This document shows positions 27,462 through 36,343 of a DNA stretch of 64,000 nucleotides, piece after piece. Each line of letters starts with the position of its first letter. Positions within the stretch are counted from its first letter, which is position 1. Position numbers and translations under genes: made by a program. Where the stretch lies: the NCBI GenBank assembly GCA_964519995.1, contig CAZFLY010000003.1, positions 13,968 to 77,967 on the forward strand, written 5' to 3'. The notes below the pieces were generated by a model. The model did not search any database, was not told the origin of the DNA, and saw nothing but the letters and a program-made list of their open reading frames with translations. Source of the stretch: CAZFLY01 sp964519995 (GTDB taxonomy: Bacteria; Planctomycetota; Phycisphaerae; Sedimentisphaerales; Anaerobacaceae).

Positions 27462-27478
27462 GTGCAAATTCCATGCCG
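27462..27478 (-). promoter_or_regulatory. Sigma-54 promoter of the glycan island
   Basis: On the minus strand CGGCATG-GAAT-TTGCA has GG at 27476-27477 and GC at 27464-27465 with ten bases between. It is about 50 bases before the TPR-GT4 start codon, in a 170-base gap after flgL. It places the glycan genes and probably fliD under the same sigma-54 control as the basal body and hook genes. Confidence 0.7.
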
Positions 27479-27598
27479 TACAGCAGAATCACCATTTATT
27501 AGCGATTTCACAACCACAACATCCGGCTTTGCATAAATATCAGACACATAAAATATCCTGACGATCGTTACACCGACGCTATAGCTCATAATTACCAG

Positions 27599-28786
27599 CT
27601 ATCTGATGAAGTCCAGCAGCGACATAGACATTAATCTGCCTGCTACCGACAACGACATTTCGTACAGAATCTGATGACGAGAAAGATCTATTGCTACTTG
27701 GGCGATGTCGGCCTCCTGCAGTCGAGTGACCTCATCTTCTGTGTCGTACCTTATATTCTTAAGATTGCCCTGGAGCTCATCGAGAAACCCTATCCTTGAA
27801 CCCATCGAGGCACTGGTCTGTACTAACGTCAGTCTCACCTCCTCCAATGAATCCATAGAGCTGCCCAGCAGCTCCTGTAGCTGAGCCTCGGAAAGTTCAC
27901 TCTCATTCTTTAATATATCACGAATGCTAATAAGCGTGCTAAACACATCGTATGTGCCTGGTACACGTACCAATTCCGGCCCGGTATTGTTAATCTCAGT
28001 TGTGTCAACATATAAGACCTTTCCCGTGCGTGAATCCGTCACAGCCTGATTTGGGTCCCCACCTAAAGGTACTGTTACATAACTTGCTCCATCATCGATG
28101 GAGATTTTGTAATTGCTGCCATCATGAATTACTGTCAGCCACACATCACCTCGAACACTTGAGGTCCCCGTCCCTGCTTTCGCGCCGGTTCCGCCCATAA
28201 AGATTGGCTCACCTCGCTGGTCCGAACCAAAAATATCTCTACCAACATAGAAGGCGGATGATTCAACGCCTGGAGCTACTTCGATGTTGCGCATGTCACC
28301 GCTACCTTGATATGTCACGCTGGTTATTTTGCCGCCGCTGCGCTGAACAACATACGGTGCAGAGCCTGTGTTACCCCCTCCGAACAGGTACTGGTCCGCA
28401 TGCTTGGTATTAGCAAATGAGACCATCTGCTCCAGCGTATCGTTTATACCTTCCGCAATTCTCTGACGGCCTTGCTCTCCTTGGATACCGCTGTTTATTT
28501 GTGTAAGGAGTATCTTTGTCTCCGCGAGCGCCGATGCCATATCCTCAGTTATTGTCAAGCCAATTTCCAGGGTACTGTTCATCTCCGAAAGAGTGTCTAA
28601 GTAATCCTCAAGAGACCTGTCCTGAGATTTCAGCCCCAAAATTCTGTACGCATCAGATGGAGCATCTGAAACCCGGTTTACCCGCGACCCAGTGGATGCT
28701 TGTTCCTGTAGACGAGTCATCTCCTTGTCGTGCAAGTACAAAGCGAAGCTAACGGTATCATAGATATTATTCAGTGCTCCACTCAT
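27599..28786 (-). CDS. flgL: Hook-filament junction protein FlgL
   Basis: A 395-residue protein with flagellin-like terminal helices: the N-terminus has QEQASTGSRVNRVSDAPSDA and the C-terminus ends with a D0 helix (EADIAQVAIDLSRHQILYEM, then LSVAGRLMSMSLLDFI). These are the hallmarks of HAP3. AAGG lies seven bases before the ATG. FlgL joins the hook cap FlgK to the flagellin filament. It lies 55 bases after flgK. Confidence 0.95.
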   Translation of the reverse strand: MSGALNNIYDTVSFALYLHDKEMTRLQEQASTGSRVNRVSDAPSDAYRILGLKSQDRSLEDYLDTLSEMNSTLEIGLTITEDMASALAETKILLTQINSGIQGEQGRQRIAEGINDTLEQMVSFANTKHADQYLFGGGNTGSAPYVVQRSGGKITSVTYQGSGDMRNIEVAPGVESSAFYVGRDIFGSDQRGEPIFMGGTGAKAGTGTSSVRGDVWLTVIHDGSNYKISIDDGASYVTVPLGGDPNQAVTDSRTGKVLYVDTTEINNTGPELVRVPGTYDVFSTLISIRDILKNESELSEAQLQELLGSSMDSLEEVRLTLVQTSASMGSRIGFLDELQGNLKNIRYDTEDEVTRLQEADIAQVAIDLSRHQILYEMSLSVAGRLMSMSLLDFIR

Positions 28787-28841
28787 TACATGACCTTGAA
28801 AATCAAATTAAATTCATCGAATGCCAGCTTCACCAGTTCTT

Positions 28842-30806
28842 TTATTCTACCAGCTCCATGAGCGTCATTATTACTGATTGTATGGTACTTAGATATTTAG
28901 CCATCGCCTGAAACATCTGCTCGAAAACAAGTATCTGCGCAGCCTCATCATTGATGTTGACACCACTTACCTCGGTCTGTCTTTTATTCAAGTTTTGAAG
29001 CATGACATCAGTGTTATCATGACGCATTTGTTTGATTGATATCTCTTGGCCAATATTAGTGGCGAATCGACGATAAAACTCCCCAACTGTCATAGAGCCA
29101 AGGCTGTCTAATGCCTCATCACTCAGACCGGCTAACCGCAATGCGTTGGTATTATCTGTTAGGTCAGATCCCAAAGCAGTTGCAATCCGGCCGGGTGCAT
29201 TGCAAATGTCTGAACGCACAGCTATATCCAAAGCACTGTGGCCAAAAAAGAACGTATTGATTCCAACCGCTGACAGAAATCCTGAAGTATCCGTACTAGC
29301 AAAAGCATCAATCTCAAATGTGTCACCAGCATTCAAATCACCTGTGCTCAATGACACCTCAATCCCGTTGCCTAAGCCAAGCTTGTCATCCGCTGCATAA
29401 CCTGCTCCGACGTTCAAGGTCGCAATTACTTCTGCACTGCCATTTCTCACTTCAAGCCGTAAATTCCCATTGCCTACCGAGCCGGTTCCCACAACAGTGA
29501 ATGTAAAAGTATCATTCTCAGTGCCGTTGTAGATTCCAGAGACTGATATACTCGGTGGCGATGCTGCAGTTAGATTGCTCACCGTCGGCTCGGGTAAAAC
29601 AGCAGGTAAAAAGTCAAATCCATAATTAGTATCTGCTTGAATACGGAGCTTTGATGAAACTACCGAAGCTGTAAGACCATCGATGGCATTGATCTTGGCG
29701 GCTATAGTACTGATCGAATCTGTGGAGGCATCAACGTCCACCTCGTGACGCGTTATCTGGCCAGTACTAGTATCAGTTAGTCTTATGAATATACTTCCAT
29801 TAGTTAACGGCGGGTCAAAATCAGCAAGCTCTTCACTTGTCATCACCCAGCCAGTAAGCTCGGTGAATGACCCTTCTGAACCCAATCCTTGAACATGGTA
29901 CTGATTTACCTTCTGTATTATGGCCCTTACAAGCGTATCCAGGTCGTTATAAACACCACGCACAATTCCGTTTCTCAATGACAACAAGCCGCCCAGTTGG
30001 CCGCCTCGCATGTTTGTGCTGTAGTTTTGCGAACCGGCTGCCGAGACGCCCAGGTAGTTGCCCTCTGTCAGGCCAACTTCCAACTCAATAGCAGAAGAGC
30101 CTATTACCACGGGTACTCCAGCAACACTTACATCAGCCACACCATGTTCACGGCTCTGAACCTCCACCTCGGCAAGTTCGGATAACTCCGATATGCGCTG
30201 GTCTCTCTGGTCACGAAGGTTGTTCGCCACGCCGCCACGAATCTCCATCGCTTCAATGTTGGAATTTAGCTCAGATATCTGGTTTATGAGCGCATTAATT
30301 CGATCAATTGTGTTCTCCGCTTCCAAGACAATCTGAAGTTCCAACTTGTTGAAAAACTCTCCCAGCGTGCGGAACTGAGCTGCCAAAGCTTCACCAGCAG
30401 TTACAGCCTGGTCCTGCCAGATAATTTGTGAAGGGTGAGCAGCTAATGCCTGTAAAGCGCTGAAGAACTCGTCAATCGTGGCATTGAGACTACCACCGCT
30501 TGAAAGCTCCCCAAATGCGTTCTCAATGTTCTGTAGTGTTGCCAGCTCCTGTGCGATTTGCCCCAGAGATGATTGCTGACGAAGAATCTCATGCTCCAAG
30601 AGCATGTCCATTATTCTGCTGACGCCTGCGATATCCACACCTCCCCCCCACGCAACCGACCCGGCCTGTGAGGAGTAGGCGGGAACCAAGTCTAATCTCT
30701 GACGGTGGTAACCCTCTGTGGCTGCATTGGCTATATTATTGCCGATTGTATCCAGTGCCCGTTGGGCTGCATTAAGTCCACTCAGTCCTATTGAGTAGTT
30801 CTGCAT
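28842..30806 (-). CDS. flgK: Hook-associated protein FlgK
   Basis: A 654-residue HAP1. The N-terminus has the axial-protein motif NNIANAATEGYHRQRL and the C-terminus ends with the coiled FlgK tail (SGVNINDEAAQILVFEQMFQ, then AKYLSTIQSVIMTLMEL). The long middle is a beta-rich surface region. GGAG precedes the ATG. It is exported through the flagellar apparatus and sits at the hook tip. The flgN-like chaperone gene lies directly upstream. Confidence 0.95.
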   Translation of the reverse strand: MQNYSIGLSGLNAAQRALDTIGNNIANAATEGYHRQRLDLVPAYSSQAGSVAWGGGVDIAGVSRIMDMLLEHEILRQQSSLGQIAQELATLQNIENAFGELSSGGSLNATIDEFFSALQALAAHPSQIIWQDQAVTAGEALAAQFRTLGEFFNKLELQIVLEAENTIDRINALINQISELNSNIEAMEIRGGVANNLRDQRDQRISELSELAEVEVQSREHGVADVSVAGVPVVIGSSAIELEVGLTEGNYLGVSAAGSQNYSTNMRGGQLGGLLSLRNGIVRGVYNDLDTLVRAIIQKVNQYHVQGLGSEGSFTELTGWVMTSEELADFDPPLTNGSIFIRLTDTSTGQITRHEVDVDASTDSISTIAAKINAIDGLTASVVSSKLRIQADTNYGFDFLPAVLPEPTVSNLTAASPPSISVSGIYNGTENDTFTFTVVGTGSVGNGNLRLEVRNGSAEVIATLNVGAGYAADDKLGLGNGIEVSLSTGDLNAGDTFEIDAFASTDTSGFLSAVGINTFFFGHSALDIAVRSDICNAPGRIATALGSDLTDNTNALRLAGLSDEALDSLGSMTVGEFYRRFATNIGQEISIKQMRHDNTDVMLQNLNKRQTEVSGVNINDEAAQILVFEQMFQAMAKYLSTIQSVIMTLMELVE

Positions 30807-30866
30807 ATCTCAGCTCCAGTGTCTTACACTACACCTGGCTATCAGCAATAAAGTGAAAATCGCGTC

Positions 30867-30897
30867 CCGCTACGGCTTCGGCCTTCGCCGAGACGAG
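30867..30897. repeat. Palindromic repeat, divergent copy 3 (flgN-flgK gap)
   Basis: The reverse complement begins CTCGTCTCGGCGAAG and ends CGTAGCGG, sharing both ends with the two copies that flank flhB, while the right arm has diverged (GCCGAAGC). It lies in the 101-base gap between flgN and flgK. The location in short non-coding gaps of flagellar operons fits a REP-like family. Confidence 0.6.
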
Positions 30898-30907
30898 TCA
30901 GTGTCCT

Positions 30908-31429
30908 TTAAAACGCCATGTCAACTAAACCGACATTGCTCTGTCGCTTCGCTTCGCCGTTAGAGCCATACGTGATCGTCGCTGTTTCACCAAGTTCAAA
31001 AATCGATCTGAATAGTATATTGTTGAAGCGGGCACACTCTGACAGAAGCAACACTGTCGCTGCATACTCCTTCTTGAGCTTCTCAATCAATGCTCTCAGT
31101 GCCGCTTTTTTCTCAGCTATCTGCGCACTCGTCTCTGCCGGCAGCACATCTATAAGGTAGGACAAATTGACATCTTCGACATAACAACCAAAAAGACTCG
31201 CTAAATCCTTCCGCATCGACTGCCGTTCCAGTTCATTCCCAGCATAGCACTCTGCCTCTGCTCTGATAGCCTCAAGCAGCTCCTTCAAGGCTCGTTCATC
31301 CCGCTTGATAACCAGTGCTCGAAGCTCGTTCAACTGGGACAGTGTGAACTGTATATGCTCGATATCGTTGTCAAGAACACCAAGCAGCTTACAAACTTTT
31401 TGCTCTGCCATAGTAGTCATTGCACTCAT
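30908..31429 (-). CDS. flgN: Flagellar export chaperone FlgN-like protein
   Basis: A 173-residue, all-helical acidic/basic protein with heptad patterns (LDNDIEHIQFTLSQLNELRA, KKEYAATVLLLSECARFN), matching the FlgN family in size and fold. It overlaps the flgJ-like stop by four bases (ATGA) and precedes flgK and flgL, the known clients of FlgN. Sequence conservation in the family is low, so position carries much of the weight. Confidence 0.75.
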   Translation of the reverse strand: MSAMTTMAEQKVCKLLGVLDNDIEHIQFTLSQLNELRALVIKRDERALKELLEAIRAEAECYAGNELERQSMRKDLASLFGCYVEDVNLSYLIDVLPAETSAQIAEKKAALRALIEKLKKEYAATVLLLSECARFNNILFRSIFELGETATITYGSNGEAKRQSNVGLVDMAF

Positions 31430-31812
31430 ACACTCTCACCCAACGATTGCTCTGTGCTGTTTTGCTGTTCAGCACTGATAATAAATCTGTGTATATCTTT
31501 CCACAGTCCGAATCCTCCGTTGTTGGCAATGTCACGAGCCAGAAATAGCCAGAACATGCTCTGGATTTGTTTAGAAGTACCGTCCTGTTCAAAACCCCAC
31601 TGCCCAATTGTGTTGCTCATCCCATCCAGTAATTTGTTTAGCAGCACCGACTCAAAATCCTTAGCTACTTGCCTTCTTTTATCCTGGGAAAGGCTGGCAA
31701 TCTCGCTTACAGGCTGTCCTGCTACATGTTTGCAAAAAATTGACACAGCACCCAGGTCATCGACCGGCAACGGCAACGATAAAGATGGGAATATCATTTG
31801 TGTGCTGTCCAT
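31426..31812 (-). CDS. flgJ: FlgJ-type rod-binding protein without muramidase domain
   Basis: A 128-residue protein matching the N-terminal rod-cap domain of FlgJ: AKDFESVLLNKLLDGMSNTI is the conserved core. The C-terminal peptidoglycan hydrolase domain found in enterobacterial FlgJ is missing, so a separate enzyme must open the cell wall for rod growth. Single-domain FlgJ is common outside Gammaproteobacteria. It lies 11 bases after flgI and overlaps flgN. Confidence 0.85.
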   Translation of the reverse strand: MDSTQMIFPSLSLPLPVDDLGAVSIFCKHVAGQPVSEIASLSQDKRRQVAKDFESVLLNKLLDGMSNTIGQWGFEQDGTSKQIQSMFWLFLARDIANNGGFGLWKDIHRFIISAEQQNSTEQSLGESV

Positions 31813-31823
31813 GGAAATTGCCT

Positions 31824-32969
31824 TTACATTATCACCAACTTTGCCTGAAGAGCGCCGGCTTTCTTCAGCGCATTGAATATCGCGATCAGATCCCTTGGTG
31901 TCGCCCCTATCGCGTTAAGAGTCTTGGCCAATTCTGAGACTGTGATTGCCCGCGAGACTGGAATTAGATACGCCTCTTTTTCCTCGACACCAAGCATAGT
32001 CTCAGGAATGACCTCGGTCGTGCCGGCATCTGAAAAAGGCGCGACGGGCTGAGAGACCCTTGCAGTCTCACGAATCTTGACAACCAGACTTCCCTGTGAA
32101 ATTGCCACAGCTGATATGCCAACGCTTTCTCCCACTACGATGGTTCCTGTGCGCTCGTTAATAACGACTACCGCTGGTGCATCAACCTTCACTTCAGGAC
32201 TCATGATTTGATCGATAAAACCCGCGATGCCCGAACCATCGATCTTAGCCGGAACCCTGACCTTTATAGTTCCAGCATCAACTACCAAGGTACTACTCGG
32301 ATAAATATGGTTAATTGCTTTGCTGATCCTCTCTGCCGTTGAAAAATCACCGTTTCTCAGATTCAACGTAATCCACCTATTGTCGCCAACATATTCCACG
32401 AAGCTGGCTAATTCTTGCTTTTCGATTATAGCGCCACCCGGTATTCGCCCGACTGTCTGGTGGTTCTTAGTGACAGACGCCTGCTGGCCCGATACAGCCC
32501 AGCCTCCTATCGACACTCCCCCCTGCGCTATGGCGTAAACCTGACCGTCTAGTCCTTTCAGAGATGTCGGCAAAAGCATCCCGCCCTGAAGACTCTTGGC
32601 ATCTCCTATGGCGGAAACATCCACGTCAATCAGTGAGCCTTCACGGGCAAAAGGACCTAACTCAGCCGTAACTATGACGACAGCAATATTGCCCCCTGTA
32701 AGATCCGATGGAGACAGAACCACCCCAGAGTCTCTCAGTATGTTCGTCAGCATCTGCCGCGATAGCTGTGTCGAATCTCCCGTACTAGCCAGACCAACAA
32801 CCAATCCAAGGCCCCTGAGGGGATTACTCCTGATACCGTGTATGTCAACAATATCTTTTATTCGCTCACACCATCCAACTGTTACGCTGCCAAGCACAAG
32901 TACAATCACCACCAGTAAACGTGGTAAGGAAACCTTCAGTATTTCAAGAAAAGCCGAATAAACTTTCAT
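31824..32969 (-). CDS. flgI: Flagellar P-ring protein FlgI
   Basis: A 381-residue periplasmic ring protein with an N-terminal signal peptide (hydrophobic about residues 12-32). Characteristic segments are IRSNPLRGLGLVVGLASTGD, GGNIAVVIVTAELGPFA and VVVINERTGTIVVGESV, with a C-terminal LAKTLNAIGATPRDLIAIF. FlgI forms the bushing in the peptidoglycan layer, so the cell presumably has a peptidoglycan wall and outer membrane. It is followed immediately by flgJ. Confidence 0.97.
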   Translation of the reverse strand: MKVYSAFLEILKVSLPRLLVVIVLVLGSVTVGWCERIKDIVDIHGIRSNPLRGLGLVVGLASTGDSTQLSRQMLTNILRDSGVVLSPSDLTGGNIAVVIVTAELGPFAREGSLIDVDVSAIGDAKSLQGGMLLPTSLKGLDGQVYAIAQGGVSIGGWAVSGQQASVTKNHQTVGRIPGGAIIEKQELASFVEYVGDNRWITLNLRNGDFSTAERISKAINHIYPSSTLVVDAGTIKVRVPAKIDGSGIAGFIDQIMSPEVKVDAPAVVVINERTGTIVVGESVGISAVAISQGSLVVKIRETARVSQPVAPFSDAGTTEVIPETMLGVEEKEAYLIPVSRAITVSELAKTLNAIGATPRDLIAIFNALKKAGALQAKLVIM

Positions 32970-33023
32970 AAACCGCCACTCTCAAATAGAGAAAATTTTC
33001 GCAGAAATAAGGTCTGAATAACG

Positions 33024-33653
33024 TTAGAAAGGCCAGACAATATCAAAAATCGTGCCTAACCAACCAGGCTTCGTGTATGGTGCCGCTACACCTGAGTTCT
33101 TCGCCACGATAAGAAAGTTCGCTACCTGCTCACTTTTAACAGTATTATCAAAAGCGATGTCGCTTGGCCTGACTATACCGCTTACTTCTATAATCTGCTT
33201 GTCGCCGGCAATATTTCGCTCACGTGTTCCCATAACCACAAGGTTACCATTGGGCAGGATATCCAAAACAACTACAGTAACTCTGTCCACAAATCTGCGC
33301 TCATCCTTGTAATCGGCTTTGCTTTTCAATTCATTGCTTGAATCGGCCTCCATGGTGAAACCAGGCATTCTCGGCAGAATATTATGATTCGGTGTCGTTA
33401 TCCCCAACTCCCCGTCAAAACTACTCATTTTGCCAGTTTCCTTTTTTAGATCGCGCTTTGCTTTATTGTCGACCTTGCTATCTTCGCTGATCTTGATAGT
33501 CAGAATATCACCAATCTGCCGTGCCACATCATCCGCATACAGATCCCTCATGTTCTTATCTCTCTTTGCCCAGATGGAACCACCACGCAAACAAGCAGTA
33601 TGTCCAAATACAATGCAGATCACTACAATCACTAAAAAAACTCTCTTGTTCAT
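33024..33653 (-). CDS. flgH: Flagellar L-ring lipoprotein FlgH
   Basis: A 209-residue outer-membrane ring protein. A lipoprotein signal ends at cysteine 21 (VFGHTAC). The family core is present: SIWAKRDKNMRDLYADDVAR, IGDILTIKISEDSKVDNKAK, LPNGNLVVMGTRE and a C-terminal region with SGVVRP-like ISGIVRP spacing. The ATG at 33653 is spaced correctly from AGGAAGG, unlike an ATG two codons earlier. FlgH forms the L ring with FlgI beneath it. Confidence 0.95.
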   Translation of the reverse strand: MNKRVFLVIVVICIVFGHTACLRGGSIWAKRDKNMRDLYADDVARQIGDILTIKISEDSKVDNKAKRDLKKETGKMSSFDGELGITTPNHNILPRMPGFTMEADSSNELKSKADYKDERRFVDRVTVVVLDILPNGNLVVMGTRERNIAGDKQIIEVSGIVRPSDIAFDNTVKSEQVANFLIVAKNSGVAAPYTKPGWLGTIFDIVWPF

Positions 33654-33739
33654 TATCATTCCTTCCTGTTTGGTCGCTCCAATAGAAATACTGCGTCTAT
33701 TCAGAACTTTTCGTACCTGCCAGTGACAGAGTCATAACC

Positions 33740-34738
33740 TCAAAGAACTGGCTCAACAGTCCCATCTTCATTTACTCTGCAAAGAATTGTTCGCTGTGAA
33801 TCCACATTACATACCTTTATGAATTCGCCACTACACCCATGCTGGAGGGCCCTACCTATGGCCGTGACCAAAAGACCCGGTCTTTCAATACGAATTACAA
33901 CTGTTCCATTACGCTTGATGGCTATGGCAGGTGTGACAGGACCAAGCATGTCGGGCTGAACCACAGTATTTGCTGTTAAGTTGTGCTTCGCAATAAGACC
34001 GTAGGGAGGTTTCCAGTTCGATGGGTCGGGATTATCAGATACGACCTTTTCTATTCTAACGTTATCCGGGCTAATCGCTTCGCCAGCGGAGATTTCCTTC
34101 TGCGTTAAGACATTGTGACATTCATATTTTAAAAGTAACCGTACCTCTCTCATTCCCACCTGTTTACCATTAGCGTAAACAACAATCCTAATCCTGGTCT
34201 GATTTCTTGCACCACTATTGACAAAGTGTCGAGAAAACTGCAAGTCCTGATCCGAAGCGGGCAGCGGCATATCTTTCGGCATACTCACCGGGTTCAATTG
34301 GCAAACAGAACGCACGGGCGGATTCTCCATGAAGAATGCTTTTGCCAACTCAACAAACTCGTCACCTCTGATAGTTCGCTGCTGTTTCCTGACAGTTACC
34401 TGCTCAGCGCCGCTCAATGTCACTTCTGACAAAGATATCTCACTGCATGCCAGTCTGCTCAGGATTGTGGATCTATCTATAACGACCCGCTGGCCAGGCA
34501 GTGAAATCCGTCCGAGGTTCACTTCCCTGGCCTTATTGGCAAGGTCCTCCCTTCCATACACTACGCTGACATCACCCAGCTTCATTAAATTATCCTTGAT
34601 CACAATTTCTCTCAGCAGATGGACTTTCAAACCAGAGTCTTCCAACGCCACATAACCTTCGCTATTGCCTGATGCCGGGCAAAATTGCCCAAATCCCACA
34701 AGACAAATAACAATTAAGACAAATTTTTCGCTTTTCAT
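33740..34738 (-). CDS. flgA: P-ring assembly chaperone FlgA
   Basis: A 332-residue periplasmic protein with a signal peptide (about residues 1-24) and the C-terminal SAF/ChapFlgA region: NVLTQKEISAGEAISPDNVR, ANTVVQPDMLGP and AIKRNGTVVIRIERPGLLV. FlgA chaperones FlgI during P-ring assembly. It is longer than enteric FlgA (about 220), with an additional N-terminal beta-rich domain, as in many other phyla. AGGA precedes the ATG and flgG ends nine bases upstream. Confidence 0.9.
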   Translation of the reverse strand: MKSEKFVLIVICLVGFGQFCPASGNSEGYVALEDSGLKVHLLREIVIKDNLMKLGDVSVVYGREDLANKAREVNLGRISLPGQRVVIDRSTILSRLACSEISLSEVTLSGAEQVTVRKQQRTIRGDEFVELAKAFFMENPPVRSVCQLNPVSMPKDMPLPASDQDLQFSRHFVNSGARNQTRIRIVVYANGKQVGMREVRLLLKYECHNVLTQKEISAGEAISPDNVRIEKVVSDNPDPSNWKPPYGLIAKHNLTANTVVQPDMLGPVTPAIAIKRNGTVVIRIERPGLLVTAIGRALQHGCSGEFIKVCNVDSQRTILCRVNEDGTVEPVL

Positions 34739-34747
34739 TGTGCTTTC

Positions 34748-35533
34748 CTATCTAACCATATTATTTGCCGTTTTCAGCATTTCATCGCCCACCATTATCG
34801 CGCGGGAGTTTATTTCGTATGCTCGTTGCGCGGTTATGAGATTGACCAACTCCGTGACCATCTGCACATTGGACTTCTCAAGAAATCCAGACTGTATCGT
34901 TCCAAAACCACTCTCGCCCGCTGTGCCTGTAGTAGCAGTGCCGCTCGCTCCGGTTTCTGCAAGAAGATTATCACCCTCATTCGACAACCCGGACGGATTG
35001 GGAAACCGGACCAACTGAATAGTACCCACAACCGATGATGTCCCGGTAGCATCGGTGACATTGACGCTGCCGTCCTTTCCAACATCAACTGAGACAGCAT
35101 CTGTAGAAATGGTGATTGCCGGCTCTATGAAATAACCTGTGGTTGTGACGAGTTGTCCATTTGCATTCAACTGTAGGGCTCCATCGCGTGTGTACTTAAT
35201 GTCACCGTTGGGTAACGTCACCTGTAAAAATCCATCACCCCTGATGGCAATATCAAGTTTACGACCGGTGTTCTGAAATTCTCCTGGGCTGAATACTTTC
35301 ACCGTAGACGCGACGCGTACTCCGCTACCTATTTCCAGACCACCCGGTGTATTTATTCCACTGGCCACCTCAGCACCGGATTCCCTAAGCTTTATATAAA
35401 GTAGATCCTGAAAATCCGTTTGGCTGCGCTTAAAACCAATAGTATTGACATTCGCAAGGTTGTTTGCGATCACATCCACCATCGTCTGTTGTGCAGTCAT
35501 GCCTGTCGCGGCTGTCGAAAATGCTCTCAACAT
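34748..35533 (-). CDS. flgG: Flagellar distal rod protein FlgG
   Basis: A 261-residue rod protein of exactly the normal FlgG length. The N-terminus has TGMTAQQTMVDVIANNLANV and GFKRSQTDFQDLLY, the centre has LDIAIRGDGFLQVTLPNG, and the C-terminus has EKSNVQMVTELVNLITAQRA. FlgG forms the distal rod that passes through the L and P rings. It follows flgF and precedes flgA, the expected order. Confidence 0.97.
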   Translation of the reverse strand: MLRAFSTAATGMTAQQTMVDVIANNLANVNTIGFKRSQTDFQDLLYIKLRESGAEVASGINTPGGLEIGSGVRVASTVKVFSPGEFQNTGRKLDIAIRGDGFLQVTLPNGDIKYTRDGALQLNANGQLVTTTGYFIEPAITISTDAVSVDVGKDGSVNVTDATGTSSVVGTIQLVRFPNPSGLSNEGDNLLAETGASGTATTGTAGESGFGTIQSGFLEKSNVQMVTELVNLITAQRAYEINSRAIMVGDEMLKTANNMVR

Positions 35534-35611
35534 AAACTGACCTGCCTTTCTACAACTTTATGGTTCACAGCGCTTGATTTCTTTAATTGTCACTGGTCAA
35601 CTGTTCGAGTC

Positions 35612-36343
35612 TTAGCCCATAGCTACTTCCATGATGCTGTCCGAAGCTTCTTTTTGGGCTGAGACAAAATTCATATTCGCTTCATACAGTCTGGACACCG
35701 TAATCATATTCACTAACTCATCCATCATCTTGACGTTGGACGCCTCCTTATAAGCTTGTTTTACAACGACATTCTCCGCCACAGCAGGCTGGATATCTTC
35801 CGGCACTTGAAAGCAGTTTGCTCCGGCAGAGACAAGTTTGTCTTCATTATCACCGAAATCAACCAACCGAAATGAGCCTATAACTGTCCCATCTACGATG
35901 ACAGTGCCATCAGTTGAAACATGTATTTGTGAAACCCCTATAGTCGAAGGTATTACAATTGGGCCGGCTTGACCTGCTATAATTCTACCGTCAGAATCCA
36001 CTATCTGACCGTTTTGGTTTATATGAAAGACTCCGTTGCGAGTGTAGAGCTGCCCCCCAGGCGTCTCCACTACAAAAAAGCCCTTGCCATAAATCGCAAA
36101 GTCCAGTCGGCGACCCGTCTCAACAATGTCACCCTGTGAAAAGTCAAGCGCCCCATCCAAAGCCACTTCCCCATTAGAGCCTGTTGCTGAGTTCCTTAGT
36201 TGCGAATCAAGCAATCTTGAAAAAACAGTGCATCTGCGCTTGTACCCGGCTGTACTAACGTTAGCCAGGTTGTGTGTAATGATATCGAATTGCTCAGTTA
36301 ATGAATCAACACTCGAACGAATCTGGGCTATAGTATCCGGCAT
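35612..36343 (-). CDS. flgF: Flagellar rod protein FlgF
   Basis: A 243-residue FlgF/FlgG-family rod protein with THNLANVSTAGYKRR near residues 23-37, LDFAIYGKGFFVVETPGGQL in the middle and SNVKMMDELVNMITVSRLYE at the C-terminus. It is shorter and more divergent than the neighbouring FlgG, which supports FlgF as the proximal/distal rod adaptor. Its ATG abuts the stop codon of the upstream PilZ-domain gene. Confidence 0.88.
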   Translation of the reverse strand: MPDTIAQIRSSVDSLTEQFDIITHNLANVSTAGYKRRCTVFSRLLDSQLRNSATGSNGEVALDGALDFSQGDIVETGRRLDFAIYGKGFFVVETPGGQLYTRNGVFHINQNGQIVDSDGRIIAGQAGPIVIPSTIGVSQIHVSTDGTVIVDGTVIGSFRLVDFGDNEDKLVSAGANCFQVPEDIQPAVAENVVVKQAYKEASNVKMMDELVNMITVSRLYEANMNFVSAQKEASDSIMEVAMG

